From the NCBI GenBank assembly GCA_910588285.1, contig CAJUQB010000012.1:1357-65356 (forward strand): a stretch of 64,000 nt of DNA, written 5' to 3'. Source of the stretch: an uncultured Lachnospiraceae bacterium (GTDB lineage: Bacteria; Bacillota; Clostridia; Lachnospirales; Lachnospiraceae). Made by a program: the position numbers and the translations under genes. Positions 15,977 to 24,776 of the stretch are shown piece by piece (within the stretch, counting starts at the first letter, position 1; every line of letters starts with the position of its first letter). The notes under the pieces are model-generated. The model was not told the origin of the DNA. It saw nothing but the letters and a program-made list of their open reading frames with translations, and did not search any database.

Positions 15977-17227
15977 ATGGAAGAAACAGAAAAGGACGTA
16001 CTGTATGTACGGATGTTCGGCGGCTTTTCCATGGAATGGAACGGGATGCGGATTACAGGAAACAGGACAAAGGAGTCTCAGTTTGCGTACCTCATGCAGA
16101 TGCTGCTGCATTTTTGCAGCGAGGGCGTTCCCAAGGAGGAGCTGAAAGCTGTCATATTTGAAGCGAGGGAGATTGAAAATGCAAATCATGCGTTAAGAAG
16201 CGTTGTATATAATGCAAGGAAGAAGCTGAGGGCAGCAGGGCTGCCGGAGGGAGATGCGTATATTGAGCAGCGGCAGGGCAGATATTACTGGACGGAAAGG
16301 ATTCCGGTGGTGGAGGATGCCAGGGAGATGGAACGCCTGATTCAGAGGGCAGAGGCAGAGCCGGATCCCCATATCAGGCATGGCCTGTATCGGCAGGCCT
16401 GCAGCTTGTATACCGGAGAATTTTTAAGTACCCAGAATACTGCCGTCTGGGCGGCCCAGGAGGCGCGCCGCTACCACGGCCTGTTCTGTATAAGCATCCA
16501 GCGGATGGCACAGCTTTTACGGGAAGAAAAAAAATATGACCGGCTGGAGCTTCTGGGCCGCTATGCAGCCCGGACGGAGCCGCTGGCAGATTGGGAGACA
16601 TTGACCATGGAGGCGCTGGTAGCCTTGGGAAGGCATCAGGAGGCCAGGAGATTCTATCACGATACCCAGGAGCGATACCTGCAGGAACAGGGCTTTGCCC
16701 CTTCTCAAAGGATGCGCGATATGGCGTGTAAGCTGGGGGAACAGATGGAACGCAGATACGGAGACCTGGCAGAGATTCAGCAGGAGCTGGCTCAGGAGAA
16801 TGGGCAGTACACAGGCGGATATATGTGTCATTATCCGGTGTTTTCGGAAATATACCACATGATCCGGCGGATGACAGAGCGGGGCGGCCAGTCCGTATAC
16901 CTGATGCTGTGCACGGCAGTGGACGGCAAGGGGAACCCCCTGAAGGAGGGAGCCAGGCTGGAAGAAGTGGCCCGGCGGCTGGGAGAGAGCATCCAAAAGG
17001 CTGTGCGCCGCAGCGATGTGGTGAGCCGGTACGGAAGAAGCCAGTATCTGGTACTTCTTATTAATATTACCTATGAGGACTGCCGGCTGGTTCAGAGAAG
17101 GATCAGCCAGGGATTTCAGGAAAACCGCCAGAGAATCCATGCCCAGTACCATGTCAGTATCGTGCGCGGACCGGAGGACGGAGAATACAGGGGAGGCAAA
17201 GGGGCCAAAGGAGTAGAATGCCATTGA
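15977..17227 (+). CDS. BTAD-type transcriptional regulator with a degenerate GGDEF-like C-terminus
   Basis: A 416-residue protein. Residues about 8-105 form a winged helix of the OmpR/SARP type (VRMFGGFSMEWNGMRITG, then ALRSVVYNARKKLRAAGL). Residues about 110-250 are the helical BTAD repeat region, ending EQGFAPSQRMRDM. The last 130 residues resemble a GGDEF domain in pattern (RRSDVVSRYGRSQYLVLL), but the signature is GRSQY, so cyclase activity is not expected. ATG 15977 is preferred since it lies outside the invertible element; longer frames would start inside it. As first gene behind the switch it probably activates, or is co-expressed with, the exopolysaccharide genes. Its stop overlaps the next start. 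Confidence 0.8.
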   Translation: MEETEKDVLYVRMFGGFSMEWNGMRITGNRTKESQFAYLMQMLLHFCSEGVPKEELKAVIFEAREIENANHALRSVVYNARKKLRAAGLPEGDAYIEQRQGRYYWTERIPVVEDAREMERLIQRAEAEPDPHIRHGLYRQACSLYTGEFLSTQNTAVWAAQEARRYHGLFCISIQRMAQLLREEKKYDRLELLGRYAARTEPLADWETLTMEALVALGRHQEARRFYHDTQERYLQEQGFAPSQRMRDMACKLGEQMERRYGDLAEIQQELAQENGQYTGGYMCHYPVFSEIYHMIRRMTERGGQSVYLMLCTAVDGKGNPLKEGARLEEVARRLGESIQKAVRRSDVVSRYGRSQYLVLLINITYEDCRLVQRRISQGFQENRQRIHAQYHVSIVRGPEDGEYRGGKGAKGVECH

Positions 17228-17988
17228 ATAGAAAAATCATTGACATACATGCACATATTCTGCCTGGTGTGGACGATGGGGCGAGAACCATGGAGGAGGC
17301 CTGCCTTTTGCTGGAACAGGCAATTGATCAGGGGGCCATTGCTGTTGTCGCGACACCTCATGGAGGCGGGCGGAGCGGCCCCAAGCCATATGAGCTGCAG
17401 AGGCTGGCAGGGCAGGTACAGCAGGAGATGAGCCGGCGGCATCCCAAGTTTCGCATATTTCTGGGGCAGGAGCTGTATTACCATGAGGGGCTGCTGGAAC
17501 AGCTGGCAGCAGGAGAGGCGCTGACCATGGCTGGCAGCCGGTATGTGCTGGTAGAATTTGACCCATCCGTGCCCTACAGTCTATTGTACCGCGGTCTCCG
17601 TTCCCTGTACGCTGCGGCATACCAGCCGATTCTGGCCCATGTGGAGCGCTACCAGTGCCTGCGGCGGGAGGAAAACCTTCTGGAGGTGCTGGCTGGCGGG
17701 TGCCTGCTCCAGATGAATTACGGAGGCCTTGCAGGCAGCCGCTGGAATTCGGAGACGCGCTGGCGCCGCAATCAGGTGCTGGCAGGGCGGGTCCATTTTC
17801 TGGGTACGGATATGCACCGGGAGGATTTCCGTCCCCCCAGGATGGAGGGGGCCCTGGACTGGATGGACCGGCATGTGGAGTGGAAGGAACAGAAGAGAAT
17901 GACTGGCGGGAATGCATATCAGATGCTTGTGGATGCGAAGAATAGGAGAGATACCAATGGAGTACACGCAAAATATACAAAAGGATGA
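17218..17988 (+). CDS. cpsB: CpsB/CapC-family tyrosine-protein phosphatase (PHP fold)
   Basis: A 256-residue manganese-dependent PHP-type phosphatase. Metal-binding motifs are visible: DIHAHILPGVDDGA near residue 9, a His in VVATPHGGG, HVERY near residue 141 and GTDMHRED near residue 197. It would dephosphorylate the tyrosine-rich tail of the CpsD kinase encoded two genes on, allowing cycles of polymer assembly. AAAGGAG precedes ATG 17218, which overlaps the regulator stop. Length and motif order are typical of the family, and the enzyme looks intact. Confidence 0.88.
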   Translation: MPLNRKIIDIHAHILPGVDDGARTMEEACLLLEQAIDQGAIAVVATPHGGGRSGPKPYELQRLAGQVQQEMSRRHPKFRIFLGQELYYHEGLLEQLAAGEALTMAGSRYVLVEFDPSVPYSLLYRGLRSLYAAAYQPILAHVERYQCLRREENLLEVLAGGCLLQMNYGGLAGSRWNSETRWRRNQVLAGRVHFLGTDMHREDFRPPRMEGALDWMDRHVEWKEQKRMTGGNAYQMLVDAKNRRDTNGVHAKYTKG

Positions 17989-18706
17989 TGATGTCATTGA
18001 TCTTCTGGGGCTCTTAAGAGCCCTGAAAAAGCGCCTGTGGCTGATTATTCTGTGCGCATTGATCGGAGGAAGCGGGGCATGGGCCTACAGCCATTATATG
18101 CTGACCCCCCAGTATACGGCGTCTGCTATGCTGTATGTATTATCCAATGAGACAACGCTTACCTCCATTGCAGATCTGACCATTGGAAGTCAATTGAGCG
18201 CGGACTACAAGACTATCATCAATACCCGCCCGGTGCTCAAGGAGGTAATCAACCAGCTGGGTGTGGATATGACCTACCGGCAGTTGCGGGGGAAGCTGAC
18301 CATTGCAAATGAGGAGGGGACCAGAATCCTCACCCTGACCGTGGTGGATCCGGATCCCCAGATGGCGAAACGGATTGTGGATCAAGTGGCAGTATCGGCC
18401 TCGGATTATATTGGAGACATCATGGAAATGATACCGCCCAAGATCATTGAAGACGGCGAGGTAAGCTATACGCCGATTGCCCCCAACCATAAGAAGAATA
18501 CCCTGCTGGGGATTATGGTCGGAATAGCCCTGGTATGTGGAATTGTCACGGTGAGATTTTTGATGAATGACACCGTGCGGACCGAGGAAGATGTAGAGCG
18601 TTATCTGGGCCTGCCTGTCCTGGCTGCGATTCCGAAACGAAGCAGACAGAGGCGGAATAAAAATCAGGGCGATTCGCCGGCAAAAGAATCGCAGGGCAAG
18701 AGGTGA
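17957..18706 (+). CDS. Wzz/CpsC-type chain-length and kinase-modulator protein
   Basis: This 249-residue membrane protein has two transmembrane helices, one near residues 26-46 (LWLIILCALIGGSGAWAY) and one near 185-205 (LLGIMVGIALVCGIVTV). They flank an extracytoplasmic domain, which is the Wzz polysaccharide co-polymerase layout. In Firmicutes this protein activates the separate BY-kinase (next gene) and controls polymer length. ATG 17957 was chosen because AGGAGAG precedes it; it overlaps the phosphatase gene by 32 bases. The C-terminal tail (after about residue 215) is basic and cytoplasmic. Confidence 0.87.
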   Translation: MEYTQNIQKDDDVIDLLGLLRALKKRLWLIILCALIGGSGAWAYSHYMLTPQYTASAMLYVLSNETTLTSIADLTIGSQLSADYKTIINTRPVLKEVINQLGVDMTYRQLRGKLTIANEEGTRILTLTVVDPDPQMAKRIVDQVAVSASDYIGDIMEMIPPKIIEDGEVSYTPIAPNHKKNTLLGIMVGIALVCGIVTVRFLMNDTVRTEEDVERYLGLPVLAAIPKRSRQRRNKNQGDSPAKESQGKR

Positions 18707-18715
18707 CGAGGGAGG

Positions 18716-19525
18716 ATGGGATTAATAGCCATGAATAGCAACCAGGAATTTGTAATGATCAAAGAAGTGCCGGAGCATTACCAATATGACGAAGCGATCA
18801 GAAGCCTGCGGACAAATCTTCTGTTCAGCGGATCCAATATCAAGGCCGTGATGTTTACCAGCGCCATGCCGGACGAGGGCAAGAGCAGCGTTTCCTTTTC
18901 TCTGGCCCGGGAAATGGCACGGATTGGAAAACGGACCGTGCTGGTGGATGCGGATATACGAAAGTCCGTCATGCGCAGCCGCTATCTGATGTCCTTTGTG
19001 CCAAAGGGGCTGTCCCAGTACTTAAGCGGCCAGTGCCGGCTGGATCAGATTGTCTATAAGACAGAGGCGAACAATCTGAGCGTCATTTTCGCAGGGCCCT
19101 ATTCCCCCAATCCCCTGGAGCTGCTGGAGGAGGAGCTCTTCGGACAGATGTTTGAAACCCTGCGGCAGGAGTATGACTACATTGTGGTGGATACTCCGCC
19201 CATGGCCGGAATGTCGGACGGTTCGGTGGTGGCAAAGCATTGCGACGGCGTGGTGCTGGTGGTGGAGAGCGGCGCCATCAGCTATCATCTGGAGCAGAAG
19301 GTGAAAACCACCCTGGAACGGACAGGGGGCAGGATCCTGGGAGTGGTACTGAATAAGGTTGATCTGCGGAACCAGAGGTATTACGGAAAATATGGGAAAT
19401 ATGGGAAATATGCAAAATATGACTATGGATATGGGTATGGCCCCAAAAAGGAGCGCCGCAAAAGGCGGAAGAAGACAGCTAAGGCTGCGGTGGATGAAAC
19501 CGGATTTGAGAAGGTGAATCTGTGA
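18716..19525 (+). CDS. CpsD/CapB-family BY-tyrosine kinase
   Basis: A 269-residue bacterial tyrosine kinase. It has the Walker A form SAMPDEGKSSVSFSLA near residue 43, Walker A' LVDADIRKS near residue 79 and Walker B YIVVDTPPMAG near residue 157. The tail contains a tyrosine cluster YYGKYGKYGKYAKYDYGYGY, the autophosphorylation site read by CpsB. It regulates polymer assembly together with Wzz. ATG 18716 abuts a GGAGG and ATG 18731 is an alternative, so the first five residues are uncertain. Domain order and length are standard. Confidence 0.9.
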   Translation: MGLIAMNSNQEFVMIKEVPEHYQYDEAIRSLRTNLLFSGSNIKAVMFTSAMPDEGKSSVSFSLAREMARIGKRTVLVDADIRKSVMRSRYLMSFVPKGLSQYLSGQCRLDQIVYKTEANNLSVIFAGPYSPNPLELLEEELFGQMFETLRQEYDYIVVDTPPMAGMSDGSVVAKHCDGVVLVVESGAISYHLEQKVKTTLERTGGRILGVVLNKVDLRNQRYYGKYGKYGKYAKYDYGYGYGPKKERRKRRKKTAKAAVDETGFEKVNL

Positions 19526-19526
19526 T

Positions 19527-20561
19527 ATGAGACGCAGCAGAAACAAATATGCGGGGCGGATTTTCCTGGGGCTTATTCTGATTCTGGGCCTTGGGGTGTT
19601 CCTTGCCGTGTCGGTGCGGCTGTACCGGCAGAAGAAGGAGACAGAGGCCAGGATTGCGGCGAGGGAGTATGAAGAAAATGAGGAGAGCATCCTGTTCAGG
19701 AGCGAGACCATTGAATACGAAGGGGAGACCTACCGGCGCAACAGCTATGTGAAGGCGATCCTGTGCATGGGTGTGGACCGTAAGGGCTCTATGCTGGAAA
19801 GCACCACCTATACCTTCGGAGGCCAGGCGGACGGCATCTTCCTGATCGCCCAGGATACCAGCCGGAATACCCTGAAAATACTGGTAATTCCCAGAGATAC
19901 CATGACAGAGATTACCATGACAGACCTAAGCGGAAACGTGCTGGGAAAGGATATCCAGCATCTGACCCTTGCCTATGCCTATGGGGATGGGCGGGAAAAA
20001 AGCTGCCAGCTGGTGGCAGAGGCCGTGTCCTCCCTTCTGGGAGGCCTGAAGATCGACCACTATATGTCCGCCAACATTGATGTGATCAATATCCTGAACA
20101 ACAGTGTGGGCGGGGTGACGGTAACGGTTCCCTCTGCCGGCATGGATCAGCGTGACGCGGCCTTTGTAGAAGGAGAGCAGGTAACCCTGACCGGGGAACA
20201 GGCGGAGGCCTTTGTGCGGTATCGTGATATCACAGAGACCCATTCTGCCATCTATCGAATGGATCGGCAGCAGGAGTATATCACACAGTTTTTTGGAGTG
20301 GTGAAGCAGCAGTCCAGAACGGACAGCGGGATTGTGACAGACCTTCTGGATTTGATCCAGGATCAGATTGTGACGGATATGGAGAAAAAGGAGTATCTGA
20401 AGGTTGCCTTAGACGCCCTTGAAATGGGGGAATTAAAGGACGACGATTTCTATGTGGTTCCGGGCGAGGCTGTCATGACAGAGATTTATGATGAATTCCA
20501 TGCAGATCAGGAGGCATTGGTTCCCATCGTGCTGGAGCTGTTTTACCGAAAGGTTTCTTAG
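19527..20561 (+). CDS. LytR-CpsA-Psr (LCP) family glycopolymer transferase
   Basis: This 344-residue protein has a single N-terminal membrane anchor (IFLGLILILGLGVFLAVSV) and an extracellular LCP domain. Typical motifs include an Asp-rich DGIFLIAQD near residue 110, VIPRDTMTEI near residue 125 and a conserved Arg segment VRYRDITETHSAIYRMDRQQ near residues 231-250. LCP enzymes attach lipid-linked polysaccharide to peptidoglycan, so the polymer made here is probably wall-anchored. It begins one base after the kinase stop. The acidic insertion after the membrane helix is unremarkable. Confidence 0.87.
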   Translation: MRRSRNKYAGRIFLGLILILGLGVFLAVSVRLYRQKKETEARIAAREYEENEESILFRSETIEYEGETYRRNSYVKAILCMGVDRKGSMLESTTYTFGGQADGIFLIAQDTSRNTLKILVIPRDTMTEITMTDLSGNVLGKDIQHLTLAYAYGDGREKSCQLVAEAVSSLLGGLKIDHYMSANIDVINILNNSVGGVTVTVPSAGMDQRDAAFVEGEQVTLTGEQAEAFVRYRDITETHSAIYRMDRQQEYITQFFGVVKQQSRTDSGIVTDLLDLIQDQIVTDMEKKEYLKVALDALEMGELKDDDFYVVPGEAVMTEIYDEFHADQEALVPIVLELFYRKVS

Positions 20562-20622
20562 GACAATAAACGGCATCTGCCGTTTGTTGAATAAATATAC
20601 AAAAAAGAAAGAAGGTGAAAAA

Positions 20623-21093
20623 ATGAAACGAGTAAGAAGGCTGCATCTTCTGACCATGGCCTTGGCTGCGGCGCTGTTCTTTGCCTATACGCCGATCACG
20701 GCCAATGCAGGCAGCATCACAGGACAGGGAGGAATTGTCGGTGACGACAACCCGGGAGCCGGTGATACGCTGCCTGTGGGCGGGGATGCAGACCCGGCAG
20801 GTACGACGACACCAGAGGAGCCGGATGTGCCGGCAGAGCCGGATACACCGGAGGTACCTGCAGAACAGGAGCAGCTCGACGACAATGGCGTGCCGCTGGA
20901 TGGAGGCCAGGGACAGGGAGAAAGGTCTGATATTGGTGATGGAGATGTGCCGTTGGCAACGACTACAACCCCGGCTCCGGGAAGTGTTTTTTCCTGGTGG
21001 GGATATCTCCTTGGAGTTGCTACCGGCGCTGTGGTAGTAGGCGCTCTATGGCTGATCGCCTCGAAATCCAAAAAGGATTCCGAGACAAAGTAA
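20623..21093 (+). CDS. Secreted, proline/acid-rich, membrane-anchored small protein
   Basis: A 156-residue protein starting at ATG 20623 behind GAAGGTGAAAA. It has a clear signal peptide (LLTMALAAALFFAYTPITANA) and a low-complexity middle rich in Pro, Glu, Asp and Thr. A single C-terminal hydrophobic helix (WWGYLLGVATGAVVVGALWL) is followed by a basic tail. There is no LPXTG. This is the layout of a type I surface protein anchored by its C-terminus. It sits inside the exopolysaccharide operon between the LCP enzyme and a lipoprotein; I recognise no family. A role as scaffold or spacer in the wall is inference. Confidence 0.75.
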   Translation: MKRVRRLHLLTMALAAALFFAYTPITANAGSITGQGGIVGDDNPGAGDTLPVGGDADPAGTTTPEEPDVPAEPDTPEVPAEQEQLDDNGVPLDGGQGQGERSDIGDGDVPLATTTTPAPGSVFSWWGYLLGVATGAVVVGALWLIASKSKKDSETK

Positions 21094-21200
21094 GCGCCGG
21101 GAGCGAAGGCTCTGGAGAAAATGGGGGGATGCTTCAGGCATTTGATTGCGGCAGCTATTGGGAGGCATCCCGCCCATTCTAACCGGAGGGAGGAAGACAT

Positions 21201-22022
21201 GTGACAGACAGGAAAGGAAACAGAAGGGCCAGAGGAAGAAGCCATACCGGTCCTTGGCGGACAGGCAGAGCTCTGGCTGTGTGGATGATATTGCTGCTGA
21301 TACTAACCGCAGGCTGCGGGGCAGGGCAGGAGCCCGGCCAGGAGCAGCTTGAGCCGGAGCGGATTGGAAGTGTCGGCCACAGGGATAAGACAGAGGAAGC
21401 AGAGCGCGGTGAGCTGACAGAGGATGAGGGAAGCCAGGAAGAAGGAAGCGGTGAGCGAACAGAGGATGAGGGAGGTCAGGAGGAAGGAAGCGGTGAGCTG
21501 ACAGAGGAGGAAGGAGACCGCAGTGAGCCGTCAGAGGATGGCATAGGTTGGGAAGAAGGCCGCGGTGAGCCGTCAGATGTGCTTCATGTTGGCCAGATTG
21601 TGGCAGGTGGGGAGGAAGAGGTTGCGGAGCTTACATTTCGCATTGTGGGAGAAGCGGAAGGCATTTCTCAGGAGGCGGCGGATCAGATTGCCAGAATCAA
21701 TCAGGGGGATCAGCTGTGGGAGGTAATTGGATCCGATTACTTGAAGGACTATTATGCCCTGACCGGAACACATACAATCGCGGCCCAGGATCGGGAAAGC
21801 GGCCAGGAGGCGGTGGGAGCCGGGAGGCTGACCATGTATGTGCCGAATCTTCTGGAGGGGCTTACGGATATAGCTGCATTATTTTATGACAATGCGGCAA
21901 AAACATGGTGCCTCATACCGGCGGAGCAGGTGAATATTGAGAAGAAGACGGTATCGCTGGTTCTGACGGGTTCCGGTACGATGACGATTGTCCACAAAAG
22001 GCAGGGAGAAACAAAGGATTAA
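21201..22022 (+). CDS. Lipoprotein with acidic repeats, unknown function
   Basis: A 273-residue protein starting at GTG 21201 behind GGAGGGAGGAAG. A basic N-terminus and hydrophobic stretch end in the lipobox LTAGC near residues 35-39, so it should be a lipoprotein. Residues about 70-108 are an acidic repeat region with a 14-residue period (GELTEDEGSQEEGS and variants). The C-terminal 150 residues look globular, with beta segments. No known family was recognised. It lies between the small secreted protein and the priming transferase. Confidence 0.75.
   Translation: MTDRKGNRRARGRSHTGPWRTGRALAVWMILLLILTAGCGAGQEPGQEQLEPERIGSVGHRDKTEEAERGELTEDEGSQEEGSGERTEDEGGQEEGSGELTEEEGDRSEPSEDGIGWEEGRGEPSDVLHVGQIVAGGEEEVAELTFRIVGEAEGISQEAADQIARINQGDQLWEVIGSDYLKDYYALTGTHTIAAQDRESGQEAVGAGRLTMYVPNLLEGLTDIAALFYDNAAKTWCLIPAEQVNIEKKTVSLVLTGSGTMTIVHKRQGETKD
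21408..21515 (+). repeat. In-frame 42-bp repeats in the lipoprotein gene
   Basis: Two full copies (21408-21449 and 21450-21491) and a partial third encode 14-residue acidic units (GELTEDEGSQEEGS, GERTEDEGGQEEGS, GELTEEEG). Copy number could vary between strains. Confidence 0.8.
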
Positions 22023-22037
22023 AGTGGGGGGAGTGTT

Positions 22038-23474
22038 ATGTATCACAGGTCAAAGGTCGGCTGGACAAAGCATATTGATTTTATGGCGCTGGATATGCTG
22101 TGCATGATTGCGGCATATGTTCTGGCATACTGGATCAGGAACAGAGCGTTTCTGGGAACAGGGAGTTCTCTGTACCATAGTGTGCTGGTTGTATTTGTAT
22201 TTGCCCAGATACTGGTCACATTTTTTCGTAACAGCTTTAAGAATGTCCTGAAGCGGGGATATGGCAGGGAGCTGTCAGCAGCCTGCACCCATGTGCTGTT
22301 TGTTGTACTGATTGCCATCCTGTATCTGTTTGTGATCAAGGAGGGGGGCAGCTATTCCAGAATTGTTCTGGGAATGACAGCAGCGATTTATCTGGTGCTG
22401 ACCTATGCAGTTCGATGCATTTGGAAGCAATTTCTGATCCGGAGAAAGGTGGGCCGCTCGGAGCGTTCCCTGATGGTCCTGACCTCCAGGGACATGGCAT
22501 CAGAGGTACTCCACAGCCTGTCGGATCACGACCAGCGGGATATCCGAGTCAAGGGGATTGCACTGATTGAGGAGGACGGGGAGCAATGGGTCGGGGAGGT
22601 CATTGAAGGCGTTCCGGTGCTGGCCGGGATGGATACCGTCGCTGAGTACATATGCGGACAGTGGGTGGATGAGGTACTGCTGACGCTCCCAAAGTCCATT
22701 CCCTTTCCAGAGGAGCTGTATGAAACCCTGGTGGGGATGGGGGTGACAGTTCATCTGCGCATTCTGCGGGCCATGAAGCAGGAGGGACAGAAGCAGGAGA
22801 TCGGAAGGCTTGGAGGCTACACGGTTCTCAGCTCCAGCGTCAATATGATCTCCATGCGCCAGCTGTTCTGGAAACGGACCGTGGATATTATCGGGGGGAT
22901 TGTGGGCTGTGTAATTACCGGGCTTTTGTGTGTGTTTATTGGGCCTGTAATCTTTGCGAAATCTCCGGGCCCGATCTTCTATTCCCAGGAGCGGGTTGGG
23001 AAGAACGGGAGGATTTTCCGTTTGTATAAGTTCCGCAGCATGTATATGGATGCGGATGCCAGGAAGGCGGAGCTGATGGCCCAGAATGAGGTGAAGGACG
23101 GGATGATGTTCAAGATGAAGAACGATCCCAGGATCATTGGCGGCGAGAAAGGGATCGGCGGCATGATCCGGAAGCTGTCCATTGACGAATTCCCCCAGTT
23201 CTGGAATGTGCTGAAGGGTGATATGAGCCTGGTGGGGACCAGGCCGCCGACCCGGGAGGAATGGGAGAAGTATGATCCGCACCATAGAGTGAGACTGGCG
23301 GCGAAGCCGGGGATCACCGGGATGTGGCAGGTGAACGGGCGCAGCAGTATTACGGATTTTGAGGATGTGGTGCGGCTGGACCGGCAGTATATATTGGATT
23401 GGAGTATGGGGTTGGATGTTCGGATTTTGATTAAGACTGTGGGGCTGGTGCTGCATGGGGAGGGGGCTTGGTGA
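22038..23474 (+). CDS. Polyprenyl-phosphate sugar phosphotransferase (priming glycosyltransferase)
   Basis: A 478-residue PHPT-type enzyme. Four to five N-terminal transmembrane segments come first, then a CoA-binding-like soluble middle domain. A further helix near residues 282-305 leads into the bacterial sugar transferase domain, with motifs SPGPIFYSQERVGKNGR, LYKFRSM, IDEFPQFWNVLKGDMSLVG and KPGITGMWQVNGRS. It transfers a sugar-1-phosphate (often glucose or galactose) to undecaprenyl phosphate, the first step of repeat-unit synthesis. It is full length and conserved. Sugar specificity cannot be read from sequence. Confidence 0.93.
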   Translation: MYHRSKVGWTKHIDFMALDMLCMIAAYVLAYWIRNRAFLGTGSSLYHSVLVVFVFAQILVTFFRNSFKNVLKRGYGRELSAACTHVLFVVLIAILYLFVIKEGGSYSRIVLGMTAAIYLVLTYAVRCIWKQFLIRRKVGRSERSLMVLTSRDMASEVLHSLSDHDQRDIRVKGIALIEEDGEQWVGEVIEGVPVLAGMDTVAEYICGQWVDEVLLTLPKSIPFPEELYETLVGMGVTVHLRILRAMKQEGQKQEIGRLGGYTVLSSSVNMISMRQLFWKRTVDIIGGIVGCVITGLLCVFIGPVIFAKSPGPIFYSQERVGKNGRIFRLYKFRSMYMDADARKAELMAQNEVKDGMMFKMKNDPRIIGGEKGIGGMIRKLSIDEFPQFWNVLKGDMSLVGTRPPTREEWEKYDPHHRVRLAAKPGITGMWQVNGRSSITDFEDVVRLDRQYILDWSMGLDVRILIKTVGLVLHGEGAW

Positions 23475-23531
23475 TGGGCGTATTTGCCAGAAAAGGAAGC
23501 AGATGAATGGTAGCAGGGAAGGAGAAGGGCA

Positions 23532-24686
23532 ATGGGAAGGGCTATGGGAAGGAAAGGTGCAGGGCGTATGCGGATTGCTATGCTGGGACATAAACGAATT
23601 CCGTCCCGGGAGGGCGGGATTGAGATTGTGGTAGAGGAGCTGGCGGCACGGATGGTGAAGGCCGGACATCAGGTGACCTGCTATAACAGGGGCGGGCATC
23701 ATGTCAGCGGCGCCCAATATGACGTGAAGCCAGGAAAGGAATACAAGGGGATCCGTCTGAAAACAGTTCCTACCATAGAGAGTAAAGGCCTTGCAGCTGT
23801 AACGTCCTCCTTTTTTTCCGCTTTGTGCTGCGCTTTTGGAACATATGATGTGGTACATTTTCATGCAGAGGGACCCTGTGCCATGATGTGGCTGCCCAAG
23901 CTGTTTGGGAAACGGTGTATTGCGACGATCCACGGTCTGGACTGGGCGCGGGAAAAATGGAAAAATGGGTTCGGCTCCAGATACATACGTATGGGCGAGA
24001 AAATGGCTGTGCGCTGTGCAGATGAAATCATTGTCCTCAGCAAAAGCGTACAGAAGTATTTTCTGGATACTTATGGGAGGAAGACGAGATTTATTCCCAA
24101 TGGCGTTACAAGACCCGAATATGTGGCAGCGGAGTGGATTGAGAAGGAATTTGGCTTAAAGAAAGATGCTTATATTTTATATCTGGGCCGGATCGTTCCA
24201 GAGAAAGGGGAGCATTATCTGGTAGAAGCGTTCCGGAAGGTCAGGACAGAGAAGAAGCTTGTGATTGCAGGAGGAGCCTCTGATACGGAGGAGTATATGG
24301 AGCAGCTGAAGGAGCTGGCATCAGGGGATGAGCGGATTATTTTTACCGGGTTTGTTCAGGGAAGGGTGCTTCAGGAGTTGTATAGCAATGCTTATGTATA
24401 TGTGCTGCCCAGTGACCTGGAGGGGATGCCACTGAGCCTGCTGGAGGCAATGAGCTACGGGAACTGCTGCCTGGTGTCGGATATTCCGGAGTGTGTGGAG
24501 GTAGTGGAGGAGCAGGCAGAGGTCTTTCGGAAGGGGGATATTATGGAGCTGAAAGAGAGGCTGCAGGAGCTTTGTGAGGCTGAAGGTAAGGTCAGGGGAT
24601 ATAAGGAAGCTGCGGCGGATTATATTTGTAATAAATATGATTGGAATCGTGTGGTGGCGGGGACGTTGAGGCTGTATGGAAGGTAA
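23532..24686 (+). CDS. Glycosyltransferase family 4
   Basis: A 384-residue GT-B fold enzyme. N-terminal motif MRIAMLGHKRIPSREGGIE has the GG acceptor loop. The C-terminal donor domain shows YLGRIVPEKGEHYLVEAF and the EX7E-like region SDLEGMPLSLLEAMSYGN. It adds the second or a later sugar to the lipid-linked unit on the cytoplasmic face; donor and linkage are unknown. Two starts are possible: ATG 23532 has the stronger ribosome site (AAGGAG), while ATG 23568 matches the family N-terminus better. This is the last GC-rich gene before the AT-rich part of the locus. Confidence 0.9.
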   Translation: MGRAMGRKGAGRMRIAMLGHKRIPSREGGIEIVVEELAARMVKAGHQVTCYNRGGHHVSGAQYDVKPGKEYKGIRLKTVPTIESKGLAAVTSSFFSALCCAFGTYDVVHFHAEGPCAMMWLPKLFGKRCIATIHGLDWAREKWKNGFGSRYIRMGEKMAVRCADEIIVLSKSVQKYFLDTYGRKTRFIPNGVTRPEYVAAEWIEKEFGLKKDAYILYLGRIVPEKGEHYLVEAFRKVRTEKKLVIAGGASDTEEYMEQLKELASGDERIIFTGFVQGRVLQELYSNAYVYVLPSDLEGMPLSLLEAMSYGNCCLVSDIPECVEVVEEQAEVFRKGDIMELKERLQELCEAEGKVRGYKEAAADYICNKYDWNRVVAGTLRLYGR

Positions 24687-24776
24687 TGGGAGAAAGTGTA
24701 AGGAATAATGAACATTGTAGGAAATAACTGAATTGGGAAAAGGATAAGCCCCAAAATGGTTTGATGAGAGGATATT

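Noticed and set aside
22500..23933. 477-codon minus-strand open frame
   Set aside because: It lies opposite the priming glycosyltransferase and the next glycosyltransferase; composition is His/Pro-rich shadow text with no family pattern.
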